The notes under the pieces were generated by a model. That model made no database searches. It was not told the DNA's origin and saw only the letters and a program-made list of their open reading frames with translations. Positions 63,428 through 64,000 of a DNA stretch of 64,000 bases are shown here, piece by piece. Location: contig SIJG01000003.1 in assembly GCA_023374025.1 (NCBI GenBank), positions 1,952,416 to 2,016,415 on the forward strand, in the 5' to 3' direction. The number at the start of each line of letters is the position of its first letter. Positions within the stretch are counted from its first letter, which is position 1. The stretch is from Heterodera schachtii. Taxonomy: Eukaryota; Nematoda; Chromadorea; Rhabditida; Heteroderidae. The translations under genes were made by a program, and so were the position numbers.

Positions 63428-64000
63428 GGCAAAATATTAAAGTGAACAAATGCCTTAAAATTTGTTAAACAAAAATTATAAAGGAATAAAATAGTCAAAA
63501 TGAGAAATTCCGAAATTTTAATTTGTGGGCAATTTTATAAGATTAAAATAGCAAAGGCCAATTGCCCCGCCCCAAATCATCGAAATTAGGCAAAAAGTTA
63601 ATGAATGCGTGGGGCGGTTGAATTGAAAAGGTGGCCGATTAAATTTCTTTTGCAAAAATAGAAATGAAAGTCGCACAAAAATGCGAACGTAAAATTGGTA
63701 TTGGAACATTGGAATGAATAGAAAACACTCATCGGTTGATTGGAGAAAATGTGGGACCATTTTGAGAAGAAAGGAGAGGAGAAAGGTGGGGCGGTTAAAG
63801 GTCAATATCGCTCGATTTTACAGGGGAAAGTGAAAAAATAGAATAATGGAAAGTGCAATTTTAATTAATCAATTGCATAATTAATTAATTAATGATGAAT
63901 TAACAAATACATAATGTTTTGAATAAAGAAGGAAAAAACGAATAATCTTGAACAGCGCAGAGGGATGGATGACTTGAGAATGCGAACATGAATAAAAAAT
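63428..64000. other. Right edge, upstream of the LET-767-like gene
   Basis: 573 bp with no gene seen; AT-rich towards the end. It presumably contains this gene's promoter. Confidence 0.55.

Overview
This is eukaryotic DNA, most likely from a plant-parasitic cyst nematode (Heterodera/Globodera type). The reasons are small multi-exon genes with GC-rich exons in AT-rich, transposon-loaded DNA, introns ending in TTTYAG, several GC-AG introns, nematode-type orthologues, and a member of an F-box-like family I associate with cyst nematodes. The genus is an inference. I built the gene models by hand from splice sites, reading phase and family similarity; exon coordinates are in each entry.

Layout, left to right. 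1-4394: no gene; G-tracts and a repeat fragment. 4395-5135 (+): transposase-like gene that lacks its catalytic core. 5389-7890 (+): proteasomal deubiquitinase UCHL5/UBH-4. 8292-9644 (-): borealin. 10135-15513 (+): CLN3/battenin, with a 0.9-kb transposon in one intron. 15514-18549: gene-free, two small DNA transposons. 18728-22777 (-): a two-module Cu/Zn superoxide dismutase-like gene whose 3' end is built from a duplicated piece of clpP. 24942-28033 (+): phosphatidylinositol transfer protein with fold-back repeats in four introns. 28515-30613 (-): mitochondrial ClpP. 30865-31818 (+): TTC36. 32402-38985 (+): VPS4, with a G-protein-coupled receptor gene (34469-35847, -) nested in its third intron. 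40640-44686 (+): secreted PAN/Apple protein. 45153-46444 (-): F-box-like protein.

From 46.4 to 56.8 kb the window is mainly mobile DNA. It holds a 347-bp fold-back element, an apparently intact 3.8-kb DNA transposon (47588-51407) with a 9-bp target duplication and an eight-exon 727-residue transposase-like gene, a nested palindrome, another palindrome and a decayed Lon-protease-like gene. 56826-60902 (+) is SLY1/SCFD1 (ER-Golgi SM protein) and 61394-63427 (-) is a LET-767/HSD17B12-type reductase.

The ordinary genes are housekeeping functions in membrane traffic (VPS4, SLY1, PITP, CLN3), proteostasis (UBH-4, ClpP), mitosis (borealin) and lipid metabolism. They are not an operon: several neighbours are divergent or convergent. 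The two most unusual items are the SOD/ClpP chimera and the complete, hard-to-classify transposon with tandem-repeat termini.
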